Positions 16,809 to 25,386 of a stretch of DNA of 46,164 nt are shown here, piece by piece (within the stretch, counting starts at the first letter, position 1; the number at the start of each line of letters is the position of its first letter). A program made the position numbers and the translations under genes. Location: the NCBI GenBank assembly GCA_905479925.1, contig CAJQOL010000027.1:1-46164 (forward strand), in the 5' to 3' direction. A model generated the notes under the pieces. It saw only the letters and a list, made by a program, of their open reading frames with translations. It did no database searches and was not told the origin of the DNA. This stretch comes from an uncultured Kangiellaceae bacterium. GTDB lineage: Bacteria > Pseudomonadota > Gammaproteobacteria > Enterobacterales > Kangiellaceae.

Positions 16809-19667
16809 ATGCCAACAAAAACGACGATAAAATGCGCCTTAATGCACGCTTTGCTAGCCTCAAGTCTTGTGGTCACCAGTATAGGCGCTTTTGAAGGGAT
16901 TCTATTTAGGGATGCTTTATTTAAGGATGCTTTAGTCACCGACCTAAGCGGAAAATTTACCGATAAAAATCAACTAATCAAAAAAGTGAGGCGAACTGAA
17001 GAAGGTTTACTACTGCATGTTCCCTCGCCCGACTGGCGCGAGCAAATTATATACTTTCTGATGATCGACCGATTTAATGATGGTGATATCACTAATAACG
17101 ACCAGCAAGCGGATGTATACAATCCTAGTGATGGGCGTTTCTATAGCGGTGGTGACATAAAAGGAGTTAGTGATAGAGTAGATTATATTAAAGAACTTGG
17201 TGCAACGGCTGTTTGGATAACACCACCCAATGCTAACCTCTGGTGGAGCGAGAGCGCACAGTCTGCCGGTTACCACGGTTATTGGGCGAGAAACTTCAAA
17301 GAGGTTGATGAACATTATGGTGATCTGACGGATTATAAGCAACTTTCCCATAAGCTACATAGTAATGGCATGTACTTGATTCAGGATGTTGTTATTAATC
17401 ATACTGGCGAGTTTTTTAACTACCAGGGGGATTACGACCCTAAAAACACATTAAAGAATTACCATATCCTGAATAACAATAGACCTACCCTATCCCCAAC
17501 CCAAAAACCCTTCGACCAGAACAACCAGCATGATCCAGAGCATGTTAATGCTGATATCTATCATTGGACCCCAGAAATAACAAACTATGACGACCCTTAC
17601 CAAGAGACTAATTATCAGTTATCTGGACTCAACGATTTAAATACCGATAATCCAACTGTTCGTAATGCGTTAAAAGATTCATTCAATTATTGGATTAACG
17701 AAGTTGGTGTCGATAGTTTCCGTTTAGATACTGCTAAATACGTAGAAACGGAATTCCTAAGGGATTTTCTTTATGCTAAAAATGGTGTGCTGGAATCTGC
17801 TCGTAAAAACGGCAAATCCGACTTTAGAGTGTTCGGTGAGATATTCAACACGTCCAACGCTTTGAAGACAGAGGGTGAGGAAAAAATTGAACAGTATTTC
17901 GGAAAAACCGGCAAGCCTGTTCTAAACGGGGTGATCGGCTTTCCTCTATACAAAACTATCGAAGAAGTTTTCAGATCGGGTAAACCGACGAGCTGGTTAA
18001 CTCACCGAATTCAGGCCCAAATGTCTATTTATAGAGATCCCTTTATGGTGCTAAATTTCGTCGACAACCATGATACTAAACGCTTTCAAACATCCAATGA
18101 AAGTTCCGCACTGAAACAAGCCTTAGCATTAATCTTAACGATACCCGGTATCCCAGTAATCTATCAAGGTGACGAACAAGCACTCGTTCATAGTCGCCAA
18201 GCCATGTTCAAAGGCGGCTATCTAAGCAGTAAGGATCAGTTTGATCGTCAAAATACGGTCTATCAATTTATATCGAAACTAGCTGCCATCAGAAAAAGAA
18301 ATCAAGCCTTAACTAAAGGTGATATTACCCTGCTAAAAGACACTAACTCCGGTCCAGGAATCTTCGCTTTTGAAAGAAATTACAACAACGAACGACTTTA
18401 TGTTGTCTTCAATACCAGCGAAAGCGAACGACTGTTGTCCAACCTGCCAATTGAAATGACGAATAAACAAGGGTTAGCACTGCTTTTCTCGGCTAATGCG
18501 AGTAACCTGGCTATTACTGCAAATAGCGATGAACTGCATACTGAGGGTTTAGCCAATCCTCAAACGCAGAATTACCGCTTGCAAAGCAGTCGACTTTCTA
18601 TGGTTGTTAATGCTCGTGATGTTTTGGTATTTAAGGTAACAGATATTGATTCAGGCTCTGAGATAACTACCAGAGCTGATAGTGGTAGTGAGTCAGAGAC
18701 TAACAGCAATGGATTGCCCAAAGAACTAATAATCTATAATAAGCCTGCGGCAGACGATATAGACGACATGCAGATAAGGGTCAATATGGACGATAAAAGC
18801 ATGCACTTTCATAATCAGGATGCGCTTATCACCGGTACGTTCAATCTCGCTAATCACTGTATGTTGCTAGTAACCAACGGCCAAATCAATCGCGACGCTC
18901 AAGTGTGTTCGAACAGTTTGGGAGAATGGCATTTTACGCTGGTTAATCAGGATTTTGGGCAAAAAGATTACAACCTTCAATTGTTCGAACCGGTGACGCA
19001 AACTATCAGTCAGGAAATTAAATTAACGTTAACTAATGACAAAGTAGCGTTTCGAGCTCAGCAAGCTGATCGAGTAGGTGACGATATCGGTTCTAGCGGT
19101 GACTATAATAAACCAACGGACTCAAGTTACGGTGGTCAGATGGATATTAGTCAGGTTGAATTGCTGGCCGGAGGCGCAACATTGGAGGTAACGCTCACAA
19201 TGGATGAGGTTAGAAGCGATTGGCTAGCTCCTAACGGTTTTGACCATTTAGCGCTAAACGTATTCTTTAATGTTCCAGGTAGAACCGGACTATCGGTTCT
19301 TCCGCAGTTAAAAGCTAACACACCGCCGGGATTTGAATGGAATTATGCCCATAAACTTTACGGTTGGGATAACTCGGTAAGCGGTCAAACCGGCGCAAGC
19401 CATTCCCAAAGCGGAGATATTTTGCCTTGGTCACCAAAAGTTAAAGTAAGTACCAATCTAAATACAATCTCGATCACTTATAACGCTTCACAGTTTGGCT
19501 TAAGCGATTGGAATGGTGTTGAATTGTACATTTCGACCTGGGATGTGTCTGGAGAAGGTGATTACCGCTCGATTACAAGCGAAGCGAGTCGTTGGCAATT
19601 TTCGCGACCTGGCGGAGATGGTCCATATATCCTTGATGACTTTAAACCCATCTATATCGAGTTTTAA
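16809..19667 (+). CDS. Large secreted alpha-amylase (GH13) with C-terminal glucodextranase-C-like module
   Basis: 952 residues. The start follows AGGGG at about 10 bases. A hydrophobic export signal covers about 8-27. GH13 catalytic regions: DVVINHTG (193-200), VDSFRLDTAKY with nucleophile Asp307, VFGEIF with Glu344, and FVDNHDTKRF with Asp422. The catalytic part ends near 610. An E-set-like stretch follows (about 645-740). From about 755 to the end is a beta domain (starting MDISQVELLAGGATLEV, with YAHKLYGWDNSV and VELYISTWDVSGEGDYR) like the C-terminal module of glucodextranase and some amylopullulanases. It is probably an endo-acting extracellular amylase, or periplasmic if not passed across the outer membrane. 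No terminator is obvious after it. Expression is likely under the 16653 operator. Confidence 0.9.
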   Translation: MPTKTTIKCALMHALLASSLVVTSIGAFEGILFRDALFKDALVTDLSGKFTDKNQLIKKVRRTEEGLLLHVPSPDWREQIIYFLMIDRFNDGDITNNDQQADVYNPSDGRFYSGGDIKGVSDRVDYIKELGATAVWITPPNANLWWSESAQSAGYHGYWARNFKEVDEHYGDLTDYKQLSHKLHSNGMYLIQDVVINHTGEFFNYQGDYDPKNTLKNYHILNNNRPTLSPTQKPFDQNNQHDPEHVNADIYHWTPEITNYDDPYQETNYQLSGLNDLNTDNPTVRNALKDSFNYWINEVGVDSFRLDTAKYVETEFLRDFLYAKNGVLESARKNGKSDFRVFGEIFNTSNALKTEGEEKIEQYFGKTGKPVLNGVIGFPLYKTIEEVFRSGKPTSWLTHRIQAQMSIYRDPFMVLNFVDNHDTKRFQTSNESSALKQALALILTIPGIPVIYQGDEQALVHSRQAMFKGGYLSSKDQFDRQNTVYQFISKLAAIRKRNQALTKGDITLLKDTNSGPGIFAFERNYNNERLYVVFNTSESERLLSNLPIEMTNKQGLALLFSANASNLAITANSDELHTEGLANPQTQNYRLQSSRLSMVVNARDVLVFKVTDIDSGSEITTRADSGSESETNSNGLPKELIIYNKPAADDIDDMQIRVNMDDKSMHFHNQDALITGTFNLANHCMLLVTNGQINRDAQVCSNSLGEWHFTLVNQDFGQKDYNLQLFEPVTQTISQEIKLTLTNDKVAFRAQQADRVGDDIGSSGDYNKPTDSSYGGQMDISQVELLAGGATLEVTLTMDEVRSDWLAPNGFDHLALNVFFNVPGRTGLSVLPQLKANTPPGFEWNYAHKLYGWDNSVSGQTGASHSQSGDILPWSPKVKVSTNLNTISITYNASQFGLSDWNGVELYISTWDVSGEGDYRSITSEASRWQFSRPGGDGPYILDDFKPIYIEF

Positions 19668-19745
19668 ATAGAAAGTTCAAATGCGAGCTCTTCCCTGCTT
19701 TGTCTAGGTACAACTAGTATTATGTGCTGCAAGACTTATCTATTG

Positions 19746-19820
19746 CAAGGCGTAAAAACCACGAGATTAAAAAACACAAGAATAAAAAACTCAAGATTAG
19801 AATACCGCAAGATTAATACG
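19746..19820. repeat. Degenerate 15-base tandem repeat, about 5 units
   Basis: Successive 15-base units line up: CAAGGCGTAAAAACC (19746), ACGAGATTAAAAAAC (19761), ACAAGAATAAAAAAC (19776), TCAAGATTAGAATAC (19791), then CGCAAGATTAATACG (19806) shifted by one. Core is CAAGATTAAAAAC. A possible sixth, weaker copy lies before 19746. Function unknown. Confidence 0.65.
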
Positions 19821-19973
19821 CGCTAGGCGTAGACGCAGTTCAGCTATCATGCACAAAGCGACCGGTTTGCTGCTAAGACGCAAAGCCGGCTCAAAGTCCG
19901 CTCTGGCACAAAGTATGAGCTTCTCCGCAGATCTGAAACCCATTGTAAATTGACCTATGTTCTTCCCGCTATG

Positions 19974-19982
19974 TGCTAAAAT
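19974..19982 (+). promoter_or_regulatory. Possible extended -10 promoter for HDOD gene
   Basis: TGCTAAAAT matches the extended -10 form TGnTAtaaT, about 46 bases before the chosen HDOD start. A TTGACC at 19950-19955 is 21 bases away, too far for a standard -35 pair, so the call rests on the extended -10 alone. Confidence 0.35.
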
Positions 19983-20027
19983 TGATCATAACCGTTGTAA
20001 TTAATCACCATGAGGTCTGTACCAGCA

Positions 20028-20882
20028 ATGTCGATAGATCACAAACGAGTTGCAGAAATGTTTCATAAGCTTCCTGCCTTTCCGGAAAGCGTCAACCAAG
20101 TTATGCAATTAACGGCCCAAAAAGACTCCAGCCCTCAGGATCTAGTTTCTGTAATTGAGCGCGATATGGTTATGACCGCGCGGGTATTACGCTTGGTTAA
20201 TTCTCCGTTGTTTCGTCTAGAGCGAGAAGTCATTTCTGTGCAGCATGCAGTTGTTTATGTGGGTATGGATTTAATTAAGAATCTTGCTATTAGTATTGCT
20301 ACCGCCGGTTGTTTACCAAAATCAAACAAGGCCGGTCTCGATATGGACGAATTTTGGTTACAGTCGCTTTCCGTGGGGGTGATTGCAAAACTTCTTGCTA
20401 GGCGTCGAGGGATTTCTGAGTTTGATAGCGCCGACTATTTCGTATCGGGTTTGCTACATAATATTGGAAAGATTGTGTTTGCGCACTTTTATCCAGAAGA
20501 TTATGCCAAAGTATTGAGTCGCGCTCTAGAAGCGGATAAAGCAGATTATGAGATTGAAACCGATATTTTTGGTTTTGACCATAGTGAGTTAGGCTCAATG
20601 CTCGCAGAAGACTGGAAGTTACCTGAGCAGTTGGTCAGTGCCATCCGTAACCACCACTCGGATTTCCACAAAAGCGATGATGCAGAATCAAATAGTGAGC
20701 TAAGTATGTCAGTTTTCTGCGCTAGTCAAATATTCCACCGACTAAACGCTAAGAGCAAAGAGATTAGAAATATCCCAACCAGCGTTTCGGTTTGGCTGGG
20801 TAACGATATTGATACACTGATAGACGATTTAGGCGACATAGAGGAAGAGATTGACCGAGCGATGATGTTTATTCAACGTTAG
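20028..20882 (+). CDS. HDOD domain protein (first of pair)
   Basis: 284 residues from ATG 20028 (GAGG 12 bases upstream); an ATG at 20010 would add six residues but has no ribosome site. The HDOD domain spans about 10-210: LPAFPESVNQVMQLTAQKD, ARVLRLVNSPLF, then the signature SGLLHNIGKIV. His144 is followed by Asn145, where true HD phosphohydrolases have Asp, so hydrolysis of nucleotides is not expected; this replacement is normal for the HDOD family. HDOD proteins act as regulatory partners in two-component, cyclic-di-GMP or motility control. It is followed 113 bp later by a second HDOD gene of similar length, suggesting an old duplication. Confidence 0.9.
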   Translation: MSIDHKRVAEMFHKLPAFPESVNQVMQLTAQKDSSPQDLVSVIERDMVMTARVLRLVNSPLFRLEREVISVQHAVVYVGMDLIKNLAISIATAGCLPKSNKAGLDMDEFWLQSLSVGVIAKLLARRRGISEFDSADYFVSGLLHNIGKIVFAHFYPEDYAKVLSRALEADKADYEIETDIFGFDHSELGSMLAEDWKLPEQLVSAIRNHHSDFHKSDDAESNSELSMSVFCASQIFHRLNAKSKEIRNIPTSVSVWLGNDIDTLIDDLGDIEEEIDRAMMFIQR

Positions 20883-20995
20883 GCCGCCAATATGAACAAT
20901 CTTTGCATACTTTTTTTACTATTTTTTTATGCATAAATTCATTTTAATAACTTTGTGAAATTATCACTAAACGACATTTAAAATCATAAGACACG

Positions 20996-21838
20996 ATGAA
21001 ATTTTCTGAAGTATATGCTAATTCTGAGCGTAATTTGCGAGGTTTTACCGTTCCTCTTCAACCGAAAGTAGTTTCCGAACTGTTAGCTGTTTTTCCAGAT
21101 ATGGAAACAATGACCGAGATAGTAAAGAAAGATCCTTGCTTGACAGCTAGCGCTATCAAAATGGTCTACCCAAAGGAACACAAGCACTCGCAAATTGAAC
21201 GCAATGTCGACACCGCTTTAACGGAGCTTGGTGTGGACGGCATCATGGCTATGGTAAACGCACAACTAATGCGAAAAGCCAATATCTTTTCGTCGGAGCA
21301 AACCGGATTAAATGAATTTTGGCAAATTAATCAGGACGTCTCAAACGCCTGTAATCTAATTGCGAGACAACTGAACTTACAACTTATTGAACCGATTTAT
21401 TATCTAGGTCTATTTCATAATATTGGAATACCACTAATCGCTCAAAAACACCCAAGTTATTTCACCGATGTGCGAAGCCAAAAATCGCTTTCAACTTCTG
21501 ATTTCGAATACATTAATTATAACTGTAGTCATTCTGTTGTTGGCTACTTTATAGCGCGAAGTATGCACCTTGACTCGTCACTTTGCGAAGCGATTCGTCT
21601 TCATCATGATACCGATGCAATCCTAAGTTTAACGAACTTAGAACAAGCTATTGCATTACCACTTGCGGTGATGAAACTAGCTGAGCATATAATCGATGAA
21701 TCGGCGATTCTCTATCATACGGAAGGTGATGAAGAATGGGTAAAGATTGGTAGCGCTGTACTCGATTATTTAACACTTAGTGACATCGAGTTCCATAGTA
21801 TATTTGAAATTATCGCGGACGAATTAGAACTACGCTAA
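20996..21838 (+). CDS. HDOD domain protein (second of pair)
   Basis: 280 residues, no signal or membrane helix. HDOD features are present but more diverged than in the preceding protein: FTVPLQPKVVSELLAVFPD at the start, then YLGLFHNIGIPLIAQKHPSYF with His141-Asn142 at the altered HD site, and EAIRLHHDTDAI near 202. The length and layout match the first HDOD protein, but identity between them looks low. Probably a cytoplasmic signalling protein; partner unknown. It converges on the MipA/OmpV gene with 58 bp between, and I see no strong terminator there. Confidence 0.85.
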   Translation: MKFSEVYANSERNLRGFTVPLQPKVVSELLAVFPDMETMTEIVKKDPCLTASAIKMVYPKEHKHSQIERNVDTALTELGVDGIMAMVNAQLMRKANIFSSEQTGLNEFWQINQDVSNACNLIARQLNLQLIEPIYYLGLFHNIGIPLIAQKHPSYFTDVRSQKSLSTSDFEYINYNCSHSVVGYFIARSMHLDSSLCEAIRLHHDTDAILSLTNLEQAIALPLAVMKLAEHIIDESAILYHTEGDEEWVKIGSAVLDYLTLSDIEFHSIFEIIADELELR

Positions 21839-21896
21839 AATGTTCCTGCAAACCTGCTATTACCGGTAGACAACCTCTAGTCATTTGTCCCAAGAA

Positions 21897-22871
21897 TTAG
21901 TTGGTCGAACTGGTCATTATCCATGCGAATGCAAGACCAACATAAAAATTTTCCTTATTAATCACTAACGGGCTATCAGCAAACTCCGCCGTGCGGATAT
22001 TCCGGTATCGAACGAACCCGCCTAACCAAAAATCGCCTTCACGGCGGTTCAAATTAAAAGTGATTTTATGGCCGCCGAAACCGCCGTCACTTTCGTAAGC
22101 CCGTCGCTCCGACGTTACGTACTGCTCAGATACCGCGTAATAATAATCGTGGTATTTTTTGCCGGCTACTTCCGCACCTATCGCTATGCCAAAATTCCAC
22201 TCAGTCTGTTCTTCAAAGTAATTAGCTTGCCATTTAATCTGCGGCGAAAAATCCCAACCGACGGAACGCGCTCGACTAAAATCAGTAGCGACTCCAAAGC
22301 GCAGTGGTATTTGCGCGGTTAGTTGATAATTATGGCTTTTGAAGAGTCGATAGTTGAAGGCTGGTCCACCTAACACAACCCAATCAAGGTCTGGCATTGC
22401 CTGTCTGGCTTTGTTATCTTCACTATCTAAAGGAATGGAACCTGCGAAACTTAAGTCTAAATCCCAATGTTCCCCCTTAAGTAGGTATCGTTTTAATCCC
22501 TCTCGACTAAGTGAAACTTTTTTGCTCTGATATCTAAAAAATGGAAATGGCAGCGCATAGCTTTTGGCTTGATCGCTACCAACATAGTGAGGGATGTGTG
22601 CAAATGATAATCCGACTCCAACTTCAAGAAATGTTTCACTCTCTGATTCAGAGTCTGTTGAATGCTCAGTTGGAGTTATATTATCTTGCATTGAATCGAT
22701 TGTCGCTTTCTGTTGAATGTCCTGCCAAGAGCCTTCGGAAGCGCTAAATACCGGAAAGGCCAGCCAATAAAGCGCTATCAGAGAGCAAAATAACTGAGCC
22801 GAAGTGCGAGTTACGGTGCAACCCACTTCGATAAAAGTTCGGATACAATCTGAAAAGTTATAAACTTTCAT
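21897..22871 (-). CDS. MipA/OmpV family outer-membrane protein
   Basis: 324 residues. The export signal is internal to a long N-terminus (hydrophobic stretch about 22-44, ending FPVFSASEG). After a polar linker the MipA/OmpV barrel begins with VGVGLSFAHIPHYVGSDQAK, followed by FPFFRYQSKKVSLSREGLKR and GGPAFNYRLFKS, all typical of the family, and closes with FYVGLAFAWIMTSSTN. The family includes MltA-interacting protein MipA and OmpV-type porin-like proteins; roles differ between species, so no substrate is assigned. An ATG closer to the hydrophobic segment is not available in good context. Convergent with the HDOD gene and downstream of the OPT gene on the same strand. Confidence 0.88.
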   Translation of the reverse strand: MKVYNFSDCIRTFIEVGCTVTRTSAQLFCSLIALYWLAFPVFSASEGSWQDIQQKATIDSMQDNITPTEHSTDSESESETFLEVGVGLSFAHIPHYVGSDQAKSYALPFPFFRYQSKKVSLSREGLKRYLLKGEHWDLDLSFAGSIPLDSEDNKARQAMPDLDWVVLGGPAFNYRLFKSHNYQLTAQIPLRFGVATDFSRARSVGWDFSPQIKWQANYFEEQTEWNFGIAIGAEVAGKKYHDYYYAVSEQYVTSERRAYESDGGFGGHKITFNLNRREGDFWLGGFVRYRNIRTAEFADSPLVINKENFYVGLAFAWIMTSSTN

Positions 22872-22996
22872 ATTAATGGTACGCCAACTGATTGCTCCAT
22901 CTCATAACTAACATGACCAATTCTTGATTAACTAGTGAGCGATACATGGTTAATTTCTAGCATCGCTAAAGCTCCTAGCAGAAACAAAGTGTCTAT

Positions 22997-24955
22997 TTAT
23001 TTGGCACTTCGAATCTGTTGAAAGAACCAATAGATCAATAGAGCAAATCCAATAGCTCCAGCAATCATCGCCATAACATCACTGCCGGCCCACCCTGTCC
23101 CTATTCCGTCGGGTTTTCTACTTTCGATAAACGCAACTGCCGCTATGCCAACACCAAGCAGCCCCTCTCCACCAACAAAACCGCTGCCAAGAAGAACACC
23201 ACGTTCTCTTTTCTCGTCCAGCTGTTTCTTGTCCTTGGTTCTTTTTTCGAAGTAATGTCTGATTAAACCACCTATAAAAATCGGTGTCATCGTAGATACC
23301 GGAAGGTAAACGCCAACAGCAAAAGCCAACGACGGTATTTTAAATAATTCGCAAGTCACGGCAATCGCAGCGCCAATAGCAACTAATGTCCAAGGTAAAT
23401 TTTGGTCAAGTACGCCATCAATAACCAATTTCATTAAGGTTGCCTGTGGGGCCGGTAACTCTTTAGAGCCAAAACCAAAAGTCTCCGCTAATAATAGTAC
23501 AGATAAGCAGACAAAGGTCGCCGAGGTTAACACCCCTATTAGTTCTGCAATTTGCTGCTTTCTTGGCGTCGCTCCCAATAAATAGCCGCTTTTTAAATCC
23601 TGCGAGGTATCACCAGAGATTGACGCAGCGATCGCAACAACGCAACCGACAATAAGGGTTGCAGCTTTACCTGTATTATCAGTCCACCCCATTGCTAGGA
23701 ATATTGTCGCGGTTCCTAGCAGCGCAGCAATTGTCATTCCACTGGTGGGGTTGGAAGTAACCCCAACTAACCCAACGATTCTTGACGCTACGGTAACAAA
23801 GAAAAAAGCGAATACAGTCACGCAAAGTGCAGCAATTAAACGAGTATCAATGCCGCCTACGGCGCCGAATGCCGTAGGAAATACCGTTAGAACTAGAACA
23901 ATAGCCAATATACCAATCACAACAACCCTAAGGGGCAAATCTGATTGTGTTCTTTTTACCACCGGTTGCTCGGTTTCTGTTCCAATATTTTTTGCTCCCA
24001 TTTTGAAGCTCTCTATCATCACCGGAATACTTCGAATAAGCGTTATGATACCTGCAGTCGCAACCGCTCCAGCGCCAATATAACGAACGTAGCGGGTCCA
24101 GATTTGGCCTGCGGACATATCCTTGATCAAGTTTGCTGTTTCAGGAAATAGTGGTAATGTTCTGGCGTCGCCCCAATAGGCTATGCCTGGAATAATAATT
24201 AAAGCGCTTAACAAGCCACCTCCTACCATAATGGCCGCGATACGTGGCCCTAGGATATAGCCAACCCCAAAAAGCGCGGCAGATAAATCAATTCCTAAAC
24301 TTGCTTTTTTTATAAAGGGTATTTGAAAAGAGGCGTGGTCAGGAATCACTTTAATCCACGAGGTTAGGGTTTTGAAAAGTGCAGCAACTCCCATACCCCA
24401 AAAGATATACTTAGCTTTGTTGCCACCGACTTCATTAGCAACTAATACTTCGGCGCATGCAGTGCCTTCAGGATAAGGCAACTTTCCGTGCTCCTTCTCT
24501 ATGAGGTATTTTCGCAACGGAATCATAAACAAAATTCCCATTAAACCGCCGCTCATTGCGAGAATGGTCATTTGGAGCAAGTCTGGCGCCATGCCCCACA
24601 TGAATAAAGCGGGTAGCGTAAAGATTACGCCGCTGGCTACGGAACTACTCGCCGAACCAGTCGTTTGAGCAATGTTTGTCTCCAGAATAGTGCTTGTAAT
24701 TCCAGCTTTCGCCAAGATCTTAAAAACGGCGACCGCCATTACTGCTACAGGAATTGAAGTGCTTATGGTTAACCCAGCTCGCAAGCCTAGATAGGCGTTA
24801 GCCGCGCCAAAAATAACACCAAACAAAACGCCAAGTCCAACCGCCTTAAAGGTGAACTCAGCGACGGTTTCTTCGGCAGCAATGTAGGGAGGATAGCTTT
24901 CGCCCTCTTCGAGTGGCGTATATGCCTTCGGATCTAGGCCTTGTTTTTCGCTCAC
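22997..24955 (-). CDS. OPT family oligopeptide transporter
   Basis: 652 residues, beginning with GTG at 24955 behind GAAGGGGAT spaced about 6 bases. About 14-16 hydrophobic helices are visible. Family signatures include VLFGVIFGAANAYLGLRAGLTISTS, LPYPEGTACAEVLVA, and GDTSQDLKSGYLLGATPRKQQ, all hallmarks of the bacterial OPT (PF03169) branch. OPT proteins move small peptides or metal-chelate compounds into the cell by proton coupling in the inner membrane. It is not clearly connected to starch use; it may supply nitrogen. Its promoter should be in the 24956-25315 gap. Confidence 0.93.
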   Translation of the reverse strand: MSEKQGLDPKAYTPLEEGESYPPYIAAEETVAEFTFKAVGLGVLFGVIFGAANAYLGLRAGLTISTSIPVAVMAVAVFKILAKAGITSTILETNIAQTTGSASSSVASGVIFTLPALFMWGMAPDLLQMTILAMSGGLMGILFMIPLRKYLIEKEHGKLPYPEGTACAEVLVANEVGGNKAKYIFWGMGVAALFKTLTSWIKVIPDHASFQIPFIKKASLGIDLSAALFGVGYILGPRIAAIMVGGGLLSALIIIPGIAYWGDARTLPLFPETANLIKDMSAGQIWTRYVRYIGAGAVATAGIITLIRSIPVMIESFKMGAKNIGTETEQPVVKRTQSDLPLRVVVIGILAIVLVLTVFPTAFGAVGGIDTRLIAALCVTVFAFFFVTVASRIVGLVGVTSNPTSGMTIAALLGTATIFLAMGWTDNTGKAATLIVGCVVAIAASISGDTSQDLKSGYLLGATPRKQQIAELIGVLTSATFVCLSVLLLAETFGFGSKELPAPQATLMKLVIDGVLDQNLPWTLVAIGAAIAVTCELFKIPSLAFAVGVYLPVSTMTPIFIGGLIRHYFEKRTKDKKQLDEKRERGVLLGSGFVGGEGLLGVGIAAVAFIESRKPDGIGTGWAGSDVMAMIAGAIGFALLIYWFFQQIRSAK

Positions 24956-25386
24956 GATATCCCCTTCTTATTAGTATTATTATAATTGGCTGTGATTATG
25001 CACGGTATTATGTGTAACCTTAATAGAGCACTATTAGCCTGTATATTGATTTCTTACGCCGATGCTTAATACGCGTTTGTTCTGCTGTCAGTAAATAAGG
25101 TTAAATCTTAATATCTTTACACTAGCTGGTTCGATGGTTGCAACTTCTTATTGACTCAGCATTATTATCTCAACATCCATATGATCTCAACATCGTTATT
25201 AATTCAATCACTTAGCTGTGCAGAATAACTTAACATACACCTTGTTGGAGTTGAAGTGGAAATTGCTAGGAATAGGGTCTTTGGGATAGGCGATAATAAG
25301 ATAAAACATATGGCATAAAAAAGCCGCTTAGCAAATTGACTAAGCGGCTAAACCAATTGAGTAACTCTCAATTTAGCAACAAGCGC
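24956..25386. other. 431-base gap between OPT and pullulanase genes
   Basis: Both flanking genes are on the minus strand. The right end holds the pullulanase terminator (25316-25350). The rest is AT-rich, with no gene of convincing length and no copy of the TGCATACGTATGCA operator, so the OPT gene does not appear to belong to that regulon. Confidence 0.6.
25316..25350 (-). terminator. Intrinsic terminator after pullulanase
   Basis: AGCCGCTTAG (25322-25331), an 8-base loop, then CTAAGCGGCT (25340-25349): a perfect 10-bp GC-rich stem. On the minus strand it is followed by six T. It lies 37 bases after the pullulanase stop and closes the TonB receptor-pullulanase transcript. Confidence 0.9.

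Larger units (their letters stand above)
19668..20009. other. 342-base gap between amylase and HDOD gene
   Basis: No gene of convincing length. The left half carries a degenerate 15-base tandem repeat (listed separately); the right half contains a possible extended -10 promoter for the HDOD gene. A 34-codon frame through the repeat (19722 to a TAG at 19824) gives a Lys/Arg/Asn-rich peptide with no ribosome site and is not called as a gene. Confidence 0.6.

Noticed and set aside
19722-19826. 34-codon frame through the 15-base repeats
   Set aside because: No ribosome site, very basic low-complexity product and no neighbour support; described as a repeat instead.
19950-19982. TTGACC ... TAAAAT as a classical -35/-10 pair
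   Set aside because: The spacer is 21 bases; only the extended -10 was kept, at low confidence.
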